Part shown: positions 35,160 through 45,443 of the stretch, one piece after another
Layout of the letters: every line of letters starts with the position of its first letter
Numbering within the stretch: the stretch's first letter is position 1
Assembly: GCA_000151295.1 (NCBI GenBank)
Contig: GG745352.1
Location: forward strand, 239,684-303,683
Length of the DNA: 64,000 nucleotides
Reading direction: 5' to 3'
Origin: Allomyces macrogynus ATCC 38327
Lineage: Eukaryota; Blastocladiomycota; Blastocladiomycetes; Blastocladiales; Blastocladiaceae
The notes under the pieces: generated by a model
What the model saw: only the letters and a program-made list of their open reading frames with translations
What the model was told of the DNA's origin: nothing
Database searches by the model: none
Made by a program: the position numbers and the translations under genes

Positions 35160-37281
35160 ATGAGCTCTCCCTCTGACGCTGCCGCCCCCGCCGACGCGGT
35201 CGGCGAAACGTCGCCGCTTCTCGGCATGGCCATGGGCGGTGGTGGTCCGTCGACGGTGCGGTCGCGCGCGTCCGGGTACACGTCGCTCGCGCAAGTCGAC
35301 CCGGTCCCGTCAGCGTCGTCCTCGTCCGACGGCCACGACCGCGCGCTGAGTTCTTCTTGCCCGCCGTCGGGCGACGCGCACGACACTGGTGCATGGCGCG
35401 GGTCGGCCGACGACGTGACGGTGCCGAAATCCGTGTTTTTCATTATCGGTAACGAGTTTTGTGAGCGGTTCAACTTCTACGGTACCGTATTCATGGTTTC
35501 TTTGCGAAAGGTGACGTGAAGTGGTTCTGACTGATCATTTTGAGTGGGCCTGCAGGCATCAAGGCCATTCTCTTCATCTACCTGACGCGGTACCTGCTCA
35601 TCAACTCGGACACGGCCACGGCGCTCGTGCACGGGTTTGTCTTCCTTGCTTACCTGTTCACGCTGCTCGGCGGCGCCCTCAGCGACGGGTACCTCGGCCG
35701 GTACAAGACAATTGTCGTGCTCTCGCTCGTCTACTGCGTCGGCAACTTGATCCTCAGTTTGACGGCGATTCCGGGCGTCATGCCCATCAGTTCGGCGCCC
35801 GCGAGTGGCGATATGGAGGGCACGGGAAAGCCGAGCCCCTGGGGCGCGGTCGTCGGCCTCGTGATGCTGGCGCTCGGCACGGGCGGGATCAAGCCCAACG
35901 TCTCAGCGTTTGGCGCCGACCAGTACTTGCCATCGCAGGTGCGCGCCATCTCGCTGTATTTCTCGTTCTTTTACGCGAGTATCAACACGGGGTACGTTTA
36001 TTCGCCTCGCATTTCTTTCCCTTTGCCGAATCCGAAGACTCACTCGACCGTTCACCTCATAGGAGCCTGCTCTCGATGATTACGACCCCGCTACTGCGCT
36101 CGCGCGCGTGCTTTGGCCGCGACGACTGTTTCCCGCTCGCCTTTGGGTTGCCGTCGCTGCTCTTGTTTGTCTCGACGCTCGTCTTTGTTGCAGGCCAAAA
36201 GCACTACCGCCAGCAGCCGCCGTCGGGTAACGTGCTCGCGCAGGTCCTGTTGGCCATGACGACCGCGCGTAAACTCAAGCGGCAGGCACGGCGGCGCGAT
36301 GACGCGCCGTTGCCACACTGGCTCGACTATGCGGCGCTCGACGACCGGTTCGATATGGCCTTTGTCAAGGACATCAAGCAGGTACTCAATGTGCTGTGGG
36401 TGTTTTTGCCCTTGCCGCTCTTTTGGACGCTCTACGACCAGGTCCGTTTACGTTTCTCATCGTTATTGCTGCGCTCACGTCCGTCGCCACCGACCAACTT
36501 AACTGACGCTCCTGGGGGTTGAAACTAGCAATCGAGTCGGTGGACGTCGCAAGCGCTGCTCATGCAATCGCGCATCTCGCTCTTCGGCACGGGTTGGACG
36601 CTCGAGGTGAAACCCGACCAAATGCAGGTGACCAACGCCGTCCTGATCCTCGCGTTCATCCCGCTTTTCCAGCACTACGTCTACCCGCGCGTCTCGCTGC
36701 CCCCACTTCGTCGAATGACCGTTGGCATGCTCTTCACCGGCTTCTCGTTCGTCCTCGCCGGCTTCCTGCAACTCGCCATCGACCGAGGTGTCTTCACCGT
36801 CTTCGACCCGACCCGCGGCACCACGATCGAGGTTACCGACCCGGCATTGCGGCGGCACTTTGCCGAACAGGGCACGCTGCAGTGTGTCGACAAGTGTGTT
36901 CCGATTTTGTGGCAGGTGCCGCAGTACGTGATTATCACCGCGGGCGAAATCATGTTCTCGATCACCGGGCTCGAGTACTCTTACAGTATGGCGCCCGCGA
37001 GTATGAAGTCCGTGTGCCAGGCGGCCTGGCAAATGACGGTCGCCGTCGGGAATTTGCTGGTGATTGTGATTGCCGAGGCACACTTGTTTGAGGCCGCGCC
37101 GGAATTGTTCTTTTTTGCGACGTGTCTCGCAGTGGCCGCAGGCGTGTTTGCGTGGATGGGGAAGGGGCACGAGGTGCAGGCGGCCGCTGCAGCGGGGGCG
37201 CGGGATAGAGAGGAGGAAACCGAGCGTGCACGGCTTTTGCCGGGTGGGACGGCCGAGGATGATGAGGAGGTGGCCATTTGA
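35160..37281 (+). CDS. PTR2: Proton-coupled di/tripeptide transporter (POT/PTR2 family)
   Basis: Plasma-membrane oligopeptide:H+ symporter of the SLC15/PTR2 family, about 629 residues. Exons: 35160-35481, 35556-35991, 36063-36441 and 36529-37281 (TGA); donors GTACCG, GTACGT and GTCCGT. After a Ser/Pro-rich cytoplasmic N-terminus of about 90 residues comes the signature GNEFCERFNFYGIKAILFIY (family form ExxERFxYYG). GGALSDGYLGRYKTI is the cytoplasmic loop after helix 3. LALGTGGIKPNVSAFGADQY and FYASINTGSLLSM are the second PTR2 signature. C-terminal helices include PQYVIITAGEIMFSITGLEY, with the conserved E of helix 10, and AWQMTVAVGNLLVI. The tail is charged. Substrate range cannot be read from sequence. 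Confidence 0.93.
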
Positions 37282-39364
37282 TGTCGGGTAGGGAGGTTGC
37301 GCATCGATCGTTTTGGTTTTCGGATTCCGGTCCCCGCGCTGATCCTTGGCTCGACGTTTCCCTGCGGCTGTCACGCCGCATTGAGCACGCGCGGCGGAAG
37401 TCGCGGCGGGGCTCGGCCGGCACATGTATATACATAATTTATCCCGCTGATTGAGATGGTTGCCATGGGCGAAGTGGGTCGGTTGAGGTGGAGAGGACCT
37501 CCAACGCCTGGCCTTGAGAGAATGAACGCGACTGGCAAGGCTTGGCAAAAGACAATTTATACAGAGCGACAACAATTGGGAAGCCGAAGACAAATTCGCC
37601 ACCAACGCAGCGCAAAACGGTCAAGGTGAGGGGCGGTCAAGGATCAGCCCATGGGAAGGGAACAACAAGCTTGTCAAAGACAAGTTGACGAACGTCCCAG
37701 GAAGTCGGTCACCCATGAACGGCGGACCGCCCCTGTCGGGAATCGAACCCGACGCCGTGCTGACGACTTGTCAGCATGGCTACTCCTCTCGCGTGCGAAT
37801 TCTTAAACCTCGTCTCTACTCCACTCGCGTGCGGGACGCTCAGGCGTGGTTCTCTGTCTATTGCGTAGCACAAGTTGCGGAGACACGTCGCGCCTCGCCA
37901 GAGGCGAAGGAAGTCATTCGTGGGGACGCACGGATTTGCACATCGGAAAGTACAGTGTCCATCGTAATCATCGCGCTCGACGCAGCTGCGATGAGTGAGT
38001 GGGAGGGTTGTGTGATTTCGACGCCACGCGTCGATAAAACCCTGGTATTGACAGAAGAAGACCACCAAACCGCGGTGACACGGTGATCTCCAGCTCACAG
38101 CATTGCTGACGCGACCATACCTTTGCGATCCCTCGGTCACCATCACTAGCCGTCCCCGCGCATGGCCTGCGGAGAGTGAGACGTGACCTAACCATGTCCT
38201 GCAGCTCGAGGCTCTCACTACATCCAGTTGAAACGAGCGCGTCGCCATCGGACGCCGGAAGAAGATAAATGTGGAGGTGCGCGCATTTTGGGGTATTGTC
38301 AGACTGCACGACGTGCAGACGCCGCCCCAACTGAACCGTCGCGGCCTCCCACCTCCGCGGCGGTCCACCGCTGCAACCGCCACCGCAACCGCCACCACAA
38401 CCACCCGACGAAACGAGGCAGCGCCGGCCGAACGGGGTGGCGATGCGGGACGCGCGAGAGACGCGTAGCACATGCACGTGTACGCCACGCCTCACGACCG
38501 AGCCCCGGTTCCTCCCGATGCACAGCGACGATGCGAAGAGGTGAGCTGTCTTGAGGCCGTGCGAAAAGCGAGGCTGAAGAGGACCCAGGCGCGCATGTGT
38601 GATGGTATCGGCAGGACACGGACAGGCAAAGGGCACCGACTCACTGGTGCCCAACCGCCGCAAGCCGGAACGCGGTGCCGCGCGTCTCTCGTCTCATGAT
38701 CGCGGGTTCTGCCTACTTTCGCTCGCAAACGGCGCAAGTGTGGGAGCTCTCCGACAAAGGAGGGTCTGCAGACACGCGCACACGCCGGTGCCGTCCGTAT
38801 TGTTGGTGCGCCGTAACTTGCCCAACTGTCGTCGCCTCTCTCCGTAAGTGGTGCGCGTTGAGCGCGCCCCGAAACCCACGTTTTTCTCGTGGTCGTTGTG
38901 GCCCCACTGCACCATCCCGGCGCGTTCTCGTTGAATGCATGCTCGGCAACACAAGATTCATCACTCATCACGGCACGAGCCGTTGCCCCTGGTCGATTGA
39001 CGTTACTGCAGCCCATGCAGCGGCGGCGGGGCCCGCCGACCTTCAGTGCTCGCCTGCATCGCAGTGGGCAGGCGCGGCGCCGGCCGGAGCTGTCGACGAC
39101 GGTGGCGAGCTGTCTGGCGGCGGTCGGTGACATGCAAGTGCGCGTAGTGTGCGTATGCAACCAGTTTGCGATCCTTTTCATTTGCAAGGAGGCGGTCGAC
39201 GGGTTTCTTGGTCAAGAAAGGGAGAAAAAGGAGAATCGCAAAGGGCCACAGCCAGCTGCTGCAACCGCGCGCAACCAGGTCGGGTTTGGCTTGTCATTGA
39301 CCTCGATAACAAATCGCGGTCACGACAGATAACTTATAACCAGTACCCGCGCCGAGGACCCGCG
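37282..39364. other. Long gene-poor region
   Basis: About 2.1 kb with only overlapping short ORFs of Arg/Ser/Thr-rich composition on both strands. At 37736-37752 a T-arm-like B box (minus strand, GGTTCGATTCC) is present but no complete tRNA can be folded around it. Short direct repeats (CTACTCCNCTCGCGTGCG) occur at about 37.78 and 37.83 kb. Confidence 0.5.
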
Positions 39365-39370
39365 TATAAA
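39365..39370 (+). promoter_or_regulatory. TATA box of malate dehydrogenase gene
   Basis: TATAAA in a GC-rich context, about 135 bp before the malate dehydrogenase ATG. A long pyrimidine-rich stretch (about 39.39-39.48 kb) follows before the start codon. This is typical of highly expressed fungal genes. Confidence 0.6.
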
Positions 39371-39501
39371 GCCCGCGCGCACCCCCCGCACCCGCTTCCT
39401 CGTCTCTCTCCAATACCCGTTCTTGGACCCCGCTCCTGTCGTCGCTGCCTGATCCGCCGCGCCGTCGTTCTCGCATTCCCGCTCAAGCCAATCCTACCAA
39501 C

Positions 39502-41227
39502 ATGCCCGCCCTTGCCCCGCCCGCGACCCAACACCCCGCCAAGGCACGTAACAATTTACCAACAACACGATTTGAGAGCGGATACGCGCAACGAGGAGGC
39601 CGGTCCCGGCCGTTTTCTGCTGGCTGGCCATGTTTGACGTGGTTGTCGCGGCTTTTTCCCTCTCTCTGCGCGTTCTTTCCACTCGCTGCACTGCGCACAC
39701 CGTTGCGGACGCTGCGACGCGGTGGTCGTGCATTCGCACTCAGCGTTCGCGACCGTTCTCGCGCATGCGTGTCGCGCGGGGCAGCGGCGGGGACGGTTCG
39801 GCCCGTGCGGTGTGGTGCATGGAGTGGCGACCAGGTGCTGGGGCTCCGCTGCCACGCACGCGCGCGTACCGCGTGGTTCTTTTGCTGATGACGACCACCA
39901 CGCGCATGAGCGGGTGTTCTGATCGGTGGAGAAGCGCGTTGTGAATGGAAGCCGACGAGAACCCTGCTCCAGGGCGCGCTCACGTGTTGCTTGCAGCAAC
40001 GCACAGCAATCAAACGGAAATGAGAGACGCGCTCCTGAAAACCCGGCCACCTCGTCTTCTCGCTTTCGCGTATAATAGCAAAGTTGACGAGAACCTTGTG
40101 CTCACTGCTTTTGAACCGCGCCGACACAATAGGTTGAGCCCCTCCGCGTCTGCGTGACGGGTGCTGCCGGCCAGATCGCCTACTCCCTCATCATCAACAT
40201 TGCCAATGGGACCGTCTTTGGCCCAGAGCAGCCCGTGATCCTGCAGCTGCTCGACATTGCGCCGGCCTTGGAGGCCATGAAGGGCGTGGAAATGGAGCTC
40301 TACGACTGCGCGCTGCCGCTGCTCGCCGGCATTGTGCTCACGACCGACCCGCTCGAGGCCTTCCGCGACGTCGACTACGCGATCCTGCTCGGCGCGATGC
40401 CGCGTCGCGCCGGTATGCTGCGCAAGGACCTGCTCAAGGCCAACGTGGGCATTTTCCAGGTGCAGGGCGCTGCCATCGATGCGGTCGCCAAGAAGACGGT
40501 CAAGGTGGTTGTTGTCGGGAACCCGGCCAACACCAACGCTCTCGTCTGCTCGCACTACGCCCCCTCGATCCCTAAGGCCAACTTCTCGGCGCTCACCCGG
40601 CTCGATGAGAACCGCGCCAAGTCGATGGTAGCGGTTCGCGCGGGCGTCGCCGTGGACCAGGTCAAGAACGTGATTATCTGGGGCAACCACTCGAACACGC
40701 AGTACCCGGACGTCGCGCACGCGCACATTACGCGTGACGGTGCGCGCGTCGCCGTTGAGGAGGCCATCAAGGACGAAGCCTACCTGCACGGCGAGTTCAT
40801 CAAGGCCGTCGCGCTGCGCGGTGCTGCGATCATTGCCGCGCGCAAGCTCTCGTCGGCCATGTCGGCCGCCAAGGCTGTCGTCGACCACGTGCGCGACTGG
40901 CATTTCGGCACGCGCAGCGGCGAGTTTGTCTCGATGGCCGTCGTGACCGACGCGCACGCGGCTGCGGCCTACGGGATCCCGGAGGACCTGTGCTTCTCGC
41001 TGCCGCTGAGCATCAAGGAGGATGGCCACTACGAGGTCGTCGCGGGCCTGCCCGTCTCGGACTTTGCGCGAGGCAAGCTCGACGCGACGGTCGCGGAGCT
41101 CGAGGAGGAGAAGGCCGAGGCGTTTGCGCATATCGAGTACCTGGCCGCCGTCAAGAAAGCGGAGGAGGAGGCCAAGACCGCACACGCCAACGGCGACGCC
41201 GCACCCGTTGCTGAGGTGTCGGCATAA
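39502..41227 (+). CDS. MDH1: Cytosolic malate dehydrogenase
   Basis: NAD-dependent malate dehydrogenase of the cytosolic (animal MDH1) type, 378 residues. Exon 1 is 39502-39543 ([14 protein letters not shown]). Exon 2, 40133-41227, begins [19 protein letters not shown] with the Rossmann glycine motif. [17 protein letters not shown] contains the substrate-binding arginine loop; [10 protein letters not shown] and [13 protein letters not shown] contain the catalytic His and neighbours. [20 protein letters not shown] is typical of the cytosolic form. The C-terminus extends about 30 residues beyond usual with an Ala/Glu-rich tail, and no peroxisomal SKL signal ends it. The intron is 589 bp and begins GC (AAG|GCACGT), unlike all its neighbours; the joined protein is convincing. 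No presequence is seen, in line with a cytosolic location. Confidence 0.93.
39544..40132 (+). other. 589-bp GC-AG intron of malate dehydrogenase
   Basis: Inferred because the coding frame before the Rossmann motif can only be joined to the upstream ATG in phase through a GC donor after the lysine codon at 39541-39543 and the acceptor ACAATAG at 40132. It is about six to eight times longer than other introns here. It contains no convincing coding exon or RNA. Confidence 0.6.
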
Positions 41228-41468
41228 GCGCACTCTCGGTCCGTGGAGACGACGACGTTTGCCAGGCGCACTCGTCGGTTGCGCCTGACCCCACGACCTT
41301 GTTTTGCGTCTCTTTCCTTTTTTGTTATCGCATCGGGTGCTTGTGGCCCGACGGGAATGAGGCCGGCTCCTTCTTTGGGTGCGGTTTCTGTTTGAGAGCG
41401 GGTGCGGGCCCGCAACGTGTACAGCTTATATAAAATGAAATGCGAACCCACACCAAAATCCATATTTT

Positions 41469-43559
41469 TCAACGCCGATAACTGGGCTTGGATGAACGAT
41501 TCCAAGGGTGTTCCTCGTCACGGCCGCGCTCTAAGCGACGCGGCAGGCGTTCACCGAGGCCATGATCAAAGCGCTCTCCACGATCACGCATGGAACGCTC
41601 TCCACGGCCACCTTCATGTCGCTCTTTACGATCGCGGCCGAACCGTTCTCCACGGAAGCGCTCTCTACGGTCGCCCGGAAGGCTGGTGCGCTCACCACGA
41701 GTGCGCTCATTGTGCTTCCCCTCAGACTTGTCCTCCTTGACTACGAGCCCCGTATCCTGCATGACTTCGGCCAACGTGCGACGGTACTTGACGCGCCAGC
41801 TCCTCGTGCGCGAAAACACGGCCGACAAGTCCCCCTTCGCACGCACCGCCGCCCCCTCCCCTTCCTTCTCCACCTCGGGCGTCCACGTCTCGACCTCCCT
41901 GATCCGCGTCAACGCCCTCGTCGCGGCCCGAAACGCATCCTCATCCAACTCCTCCAAATCCGCGACCCCTGCCGCCGCTTTCGCCGCCTCGTCCCACGCC
42001 TTCACACGCTCTTCGGCAAACACCCACTCCGGATGCATTTCACGCACGACCTGGTACGGGTGCGCGACTTTTTCACCCTGTGCGGCGAGCCGCAACGCCG
42101 TTGCGAGCGGCGCCTCGCCGGTCCCGTAAAGCGCGACGGCGCGGCCCGTCGTTTGCGCGCCGCGAGCCGTCCGGCCCACACGGTGCAGGTACGTGGCCGC
42201 GTCCCGCGCGAGCGTGTGCTGCACGACGTGCGTGACACGAGGCAGGTCGATTCCGCGCGCGAGAACGTCGGTGGTCACGACGATTGCAGACGGGTTGGGG
42301 GAGGTGGTGAGGGAGTGCAGGGTCGCGGCGCGCGCGTCGGCGCCAAGCGCGGGGGTGAATGCGTGGATCGGCCACGTCGGGAACGCAGTTTGCAGGTGCG
42401 CAGCGAGGTCCGGGACGTCGGCCGCGCGCTGCGTGAAGACAAGTGTGATTCCCGTTGGCGACGGCGGTGGGGGCGCGGTCGCCGGGTCGATGAGGTTCGC
42501 GAGGTCGGTGGCCGATGGGACAGGTGCGTCGGGTGGGGACGAGTGAAGGTGTCGCAACAGGCCCGGGAGGACCGCTGCGCGCTGGTCCTCGTCGTCGATG
42601 GCGACAAAGTCTTCGGTGACGCCTGCGAGCGTGCGGTGCAGTGCCGAAGACGCGACGGCGCGCAGGTTCGGGACGAGTTTCGCGGCTGCCGCGAGGGGCC
42701 ACTTAGACGTGCGCGCGCACACGGTCGCACCAGCCAAGACGACTTGGCGACCATCGGCCTTGCCGCCGAGCGCCTGCAGGATGCGCGTCGTGTCGCGACC
42801 CGCACCAGCACTGAGCAGCAAATCGGCCTCATCGACGACCACGAACCGGGTCCCCTCAAACCGGCGCCGCACGCCCGAGACGGTCGGTGTATCAGCCGCC
42901 GCGGCAGCGGGAGTCGTGATCAGCACCGTCGCATCGGCGCGCGGCGTATCGTGCAGCCCCGTGGTTGGCACGACCTTCAGGTCTGGAATCGCGCGCGCGA
43001 GCAGCGCCACGACCGCCGCGACCTGCCGCGCCAGGTCGGCCGTAGGGACGAGAACCAGCGCGTAGGGCGCACCAGCGCGCGGGAGCTGGTCGCGGTCGCG
43101 GAGGAGGCGGTGCAGGATCGGCAGGACGTAGCACAGCGTCTTGCCGCACCCGGTCTCGGCGGACACGAGCATGTTTTCGCCGAGGTGGAGAAGACGCGGC
43201 AGGGCCTTGCGCTGGATTTCGGTGGGGGCTGTGAGCCGCAGGTCGTTGACGAGCGCGGATTCGAGCTCGGCGGGGAGGTCCAGGTCGGACCACGTCTTGA
43301 TGTGCTTGGCCACGTTGACCGGGACTTGCTCGGCGGGGGGAGGAGATTCGGAGCGAGCGGGGTGTTGTCGACGAGGAGGGTCATGGCATCGGGGCGGTTT
43401 TCTTGGCGGATTTGAGGCAGAGTATGGGCGGGTCGGTACAGTCGAAGCGATCAGGGCATGTAGGGGCCACGTAAGCGATTGGGGCACGGCGACCAGCGTG
43501 GCTGCTATCCTTGCCGTCGAACGGGCAACTGCAGCGAGCTGTCGGGTTGTTGACCACAT
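41469..43559 (-). CDS. DEAD-box RNA helicase, probably mitochondrial
   Basis: Single-exon gene encoding about 696 residues. The frame is open further upstream, but the ATG at 43559 (MWSTTRQLAAVARSTARIAA) begins an Arg/Ala/Ser-rich stretch free of acids that looks like a mitochondrial presequence. Helicase motifs in order: Q-motif region (TWSDLDLPAELESALV, APTEIQRKALP), I AETGCGKT, Ia VPTADLARQV, II VDEAD, III GAT (usually SAT), IV TLVFTQRAADV, V TTDVLARGIDLP, VI HRVGRTAR. Motif III having Gly in place of Ser is unusual. The C-terminus is a basic, repetitive tail rich in RGERF/RDR units that should bind RNA. Similar to mitochondrial helicases such as MRH4, but I cannot name the orthologue. Confidence 0.88.
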   Translation of the reverse strand: MWSTTRQLAAVARSTARIAATLVAVPQSLTWPLHALIASTVPTRPYSASNPPRKPPRCHDPPRRQHPARSESPPPAEQVPVNVAKHIKTWSDLDLPAELESALVNDLRLTAPTEIQRKALPRLLHLGENMLVSAETGCGKTLCYVLPILHRLLRDRDQLPRAGAPYALVLVPTADLARQVAAVVALLARAIPDLKVVPTTGLHDTPRADATVLITTPAAAAADTPTVSGVRRRFEGTRFVVVDEADLLLSAGAGRDTTRILQALGGKADGRQVVLAGATVCARTSKWPLAAAAKLVPNLRAVASSALHRTLAGVTEDFVAIDDEDQRAAVLPGLLRHLHSSPPDAPVPSATDLANLIDPATAPPPPSPTGITLVFTQRAADVPDLAAHLQTAFPTWPIHAFTPALGADARAATLHSLTTSPNPSAIVVTTDVLARGIDLPRVTHVVQHTLARDAATYLHRVGRTARGAQTTGRAVALYGTGEAPLATALRLAAQGEKVAHPYQVVREMHPEWVFAEERVKAWDEAAKAAAGVADLEELDEDAFRAATRALTRIREVETWTPEVEKEGEGAAVRAKGDLSAVFSRTRSWRVKYRRTLAEVMQDTGLVVKEDKSEGKHNERTRGERTSLPGDRRERFRGERFGRDRKERHEGGRGERSMRDRGERFDHGLGERLPRRLERGRDEEHPWNRSSKPSYRR

Positions 43560-43771
43560 CTTGAGCAAGGAATTTAGTTGGAGGATGTGGGCGTTGTGAT
43601 TGTGGTCGTCGTTCTTTTGCTGATCATGATCAAAGCTGGTTGATTTTGCACGTGACGCTCGACTGAGCATGTTGCCCGTGCGTGACTTGGCCGGCCAGCA
43701 GTACCAGCAACACACACCAGCGCGCAGCATCGCGACCACGACTTGGATCAACTTGCTGCACTCAACACGCC

Positions 43772-44496
43772 ATGTTCCGCACGCCCGCGTTCCGCCGCTT
43801 GCTGACCACGGCCGCGACCACGGCGCCCGCTGCCGCCACCGAGGCCGCACCGGCTGCCGCCGCGACGTTCCGCAACACGCCGCTGCCGCCGCCCAAGAAG
43901 CCCGTCGGCGCCATCCGCGGGTACCCATCCGCGGCCTCGTCGCGCAGCACCATCAGGAACAGCACAGACACGCGCTGATCACGACCGACCACCCCCATCG
44001 CTAGCGGCGTCATTGGTTTCCTGCTCGGGATCGTGCTTGCTGGCACCGCCGGTTACTACTACCTCGTTGATGACTACCAAGTCTACTCGAACGCGCTGCT
44101 CAACAACGTCGAGCAGCTCGGCGGCAGCGTCGAGTCGGTGCGCATCTCCATTCCTTGCGCTACGCGTGGGTCCATTGCTTCCATGCGAAAGTGTCCTGAC
44201 GGCGGTTGCGTTTCTGCTTGCCAGATCCGCGCGAGCCTGAAGAAGGCCGACAAGCTCGAGGCCGAGGTCAAGGCGCTCAAGGACAACGCGGCCAAGCGTG
44301 ACGAGTTGGAGAAGGCGCGCAAGGAAATGCTCAAGGCCCTGGTCCGTACCGGTGTTCCTTGTTCATGCATTTTTGACTCATCCGTGAAAACTGACCCGTG
44401 GAATCCGACTCTCTCTTATAGGACAACCTCACCATCGAACACCTCGAGCTCAAGACACGCGTGTGGGCCGCGGAGCAGGACATCAAGAAGCATTAA
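43772..44496 (+). CDS. Small mitochondrial single-span membrane protein
   Basis: Four exons in phase: 43772-43920, 44005-44137, 44225-44341 and 44422-44496 (TAA); 157 residues. The N-terminus (MFRTPAFRRLLTTAATTA) is a typical mitochondrial presequence. One membrane helix follows (GVIGFLLGIVLAGTAGYYYL) with the juxtamembrane motif VDDYQVYSNALLNNVEQLG. Then comes a coiled coil (RASLKKADKLEAEVKALKD, KARKEMLKAL) to the end. The layout, presequence, single helix and C-terminal coiled coil, fits an inner-membrane assembly or organising protein. I recall similar unnamed fungal proteins but cannot assign a function. It shares a 212-bp divergent promoter with the mitochondrial helicase, which suggests joint expression. 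Confidence 0.8.
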
Positions 44497-45443
44497 TAGC
44501 CGCGTGCTGTATCATGTAGACTCCCTTGTCGTGATTCGTTTTTGTTGTCCATGCGTTCGATCAGGCCCTGCATTCGGATAGTTATCTTTGGCCAGCTCAA
44601 GTGCGTGAAGATGCTCTTCCTGCCGTACAAACATGACCGTCAGAAGAAGCGACCACGCTATTCCACGCGGCCACCGTTCATTTTACAATCGCCATCTGTC
44701 TCATCATATCTCGCAGCCAAAAAGCGCGAGAAACCGACCGTCGTTTCTTGAAGTCTTTGCCTTCTCGATCGATTTTCCGCTCTGCGTGTTCCTGTTCTTG
44801 CCATGCTTGTTTCCTTTTGACGTGCTAAAAATCATTACGGGGCGGAGTTGTCACTTCACAAATAGTTTCACTCACGTTGGACAACGTTTTTTGGCCTGCA
44901 CGCTGATGCATTCCAACATCCATGCGTGCACCTAGTAAGGTGGGCTCGGTGGGCCGGCGCCAGAAAAAGCTGTGTACATCAATGGCGGATAAATCGGGCG
45001 ATCTTGTCGGATAGCATTGTCCGACTGCAGGATGTGCAAGTGCGCGTGCATGTTTGGTGCACATCGCGCCAACCTGGCTCCAGATTGAAGCGAATACCTG
45101 TCCGCATCGATCACCATCTCAACCGCCCACCCAAGGTGCATCGTTCAGGGTTGGAGGTGGGCAGCCGATCTCGCGACGAGTTCTTGCTCCCGCGCTTCAG
45201 TTCGGGTTCTGGTGGACAAGTCTGGCGGCACTGAGCGTGGGAAGATTCCACAGCGGACGCAAACACTAAGGTTGTTGTCTTGCTGTCCATGTCGATTGGG
45301 CCACACGCAATGCTACCACACCCTCTTGCTTCAAAGTCGCCCCGCTGAGGTCCACGACCGAATAAGAAGCAACGCGTTCACCGACCCAGGGCCGCGGTCC
45401 TTGGATGCGCTCTCCAACGAAGTCCCAGACCAGCTCAACCATT
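44497..45443. other. Intergenic, no gene seen
   Basis: About 950 bp before the first PLP-enzyme copy. Only short ORFs of random composition. A short block near 45.0-45.03 kb (GACTGCAGGATGTGCA) resembles one near 38.31 kb (GACTGCACGACGTGCA), a possible dispersed repeat. Confidence 0.45.

Noticed and set aside
34367..35473. 368-codon minus-strand ORF in the PSMA3/PTR2 gap
   Set aside because: Overlaps PTR2 exon 1 in antisense, and its composition is that of a shadow frame without domains.
37720..37810. tRNA gene on the minus strand
   Set aside because: A perfect T-arm-like B box and a nearby hairpin are present. The acceptor strand (CAGGGGC) has no partner upstream, the anticodon loop lacks U33, and no A box is found.
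40010..41233. 407-codon ORF antisense to malate dehydrogenase
   Set aside because: Shadow frame; the sense strand encodes a complete conserved enzyme.
41562..43415. 617-codon plus-strand ORF across the helicase
   Set aside because: Antisense shadow of the DEAD-box gene, which carries all helicase motifs in the other strand.
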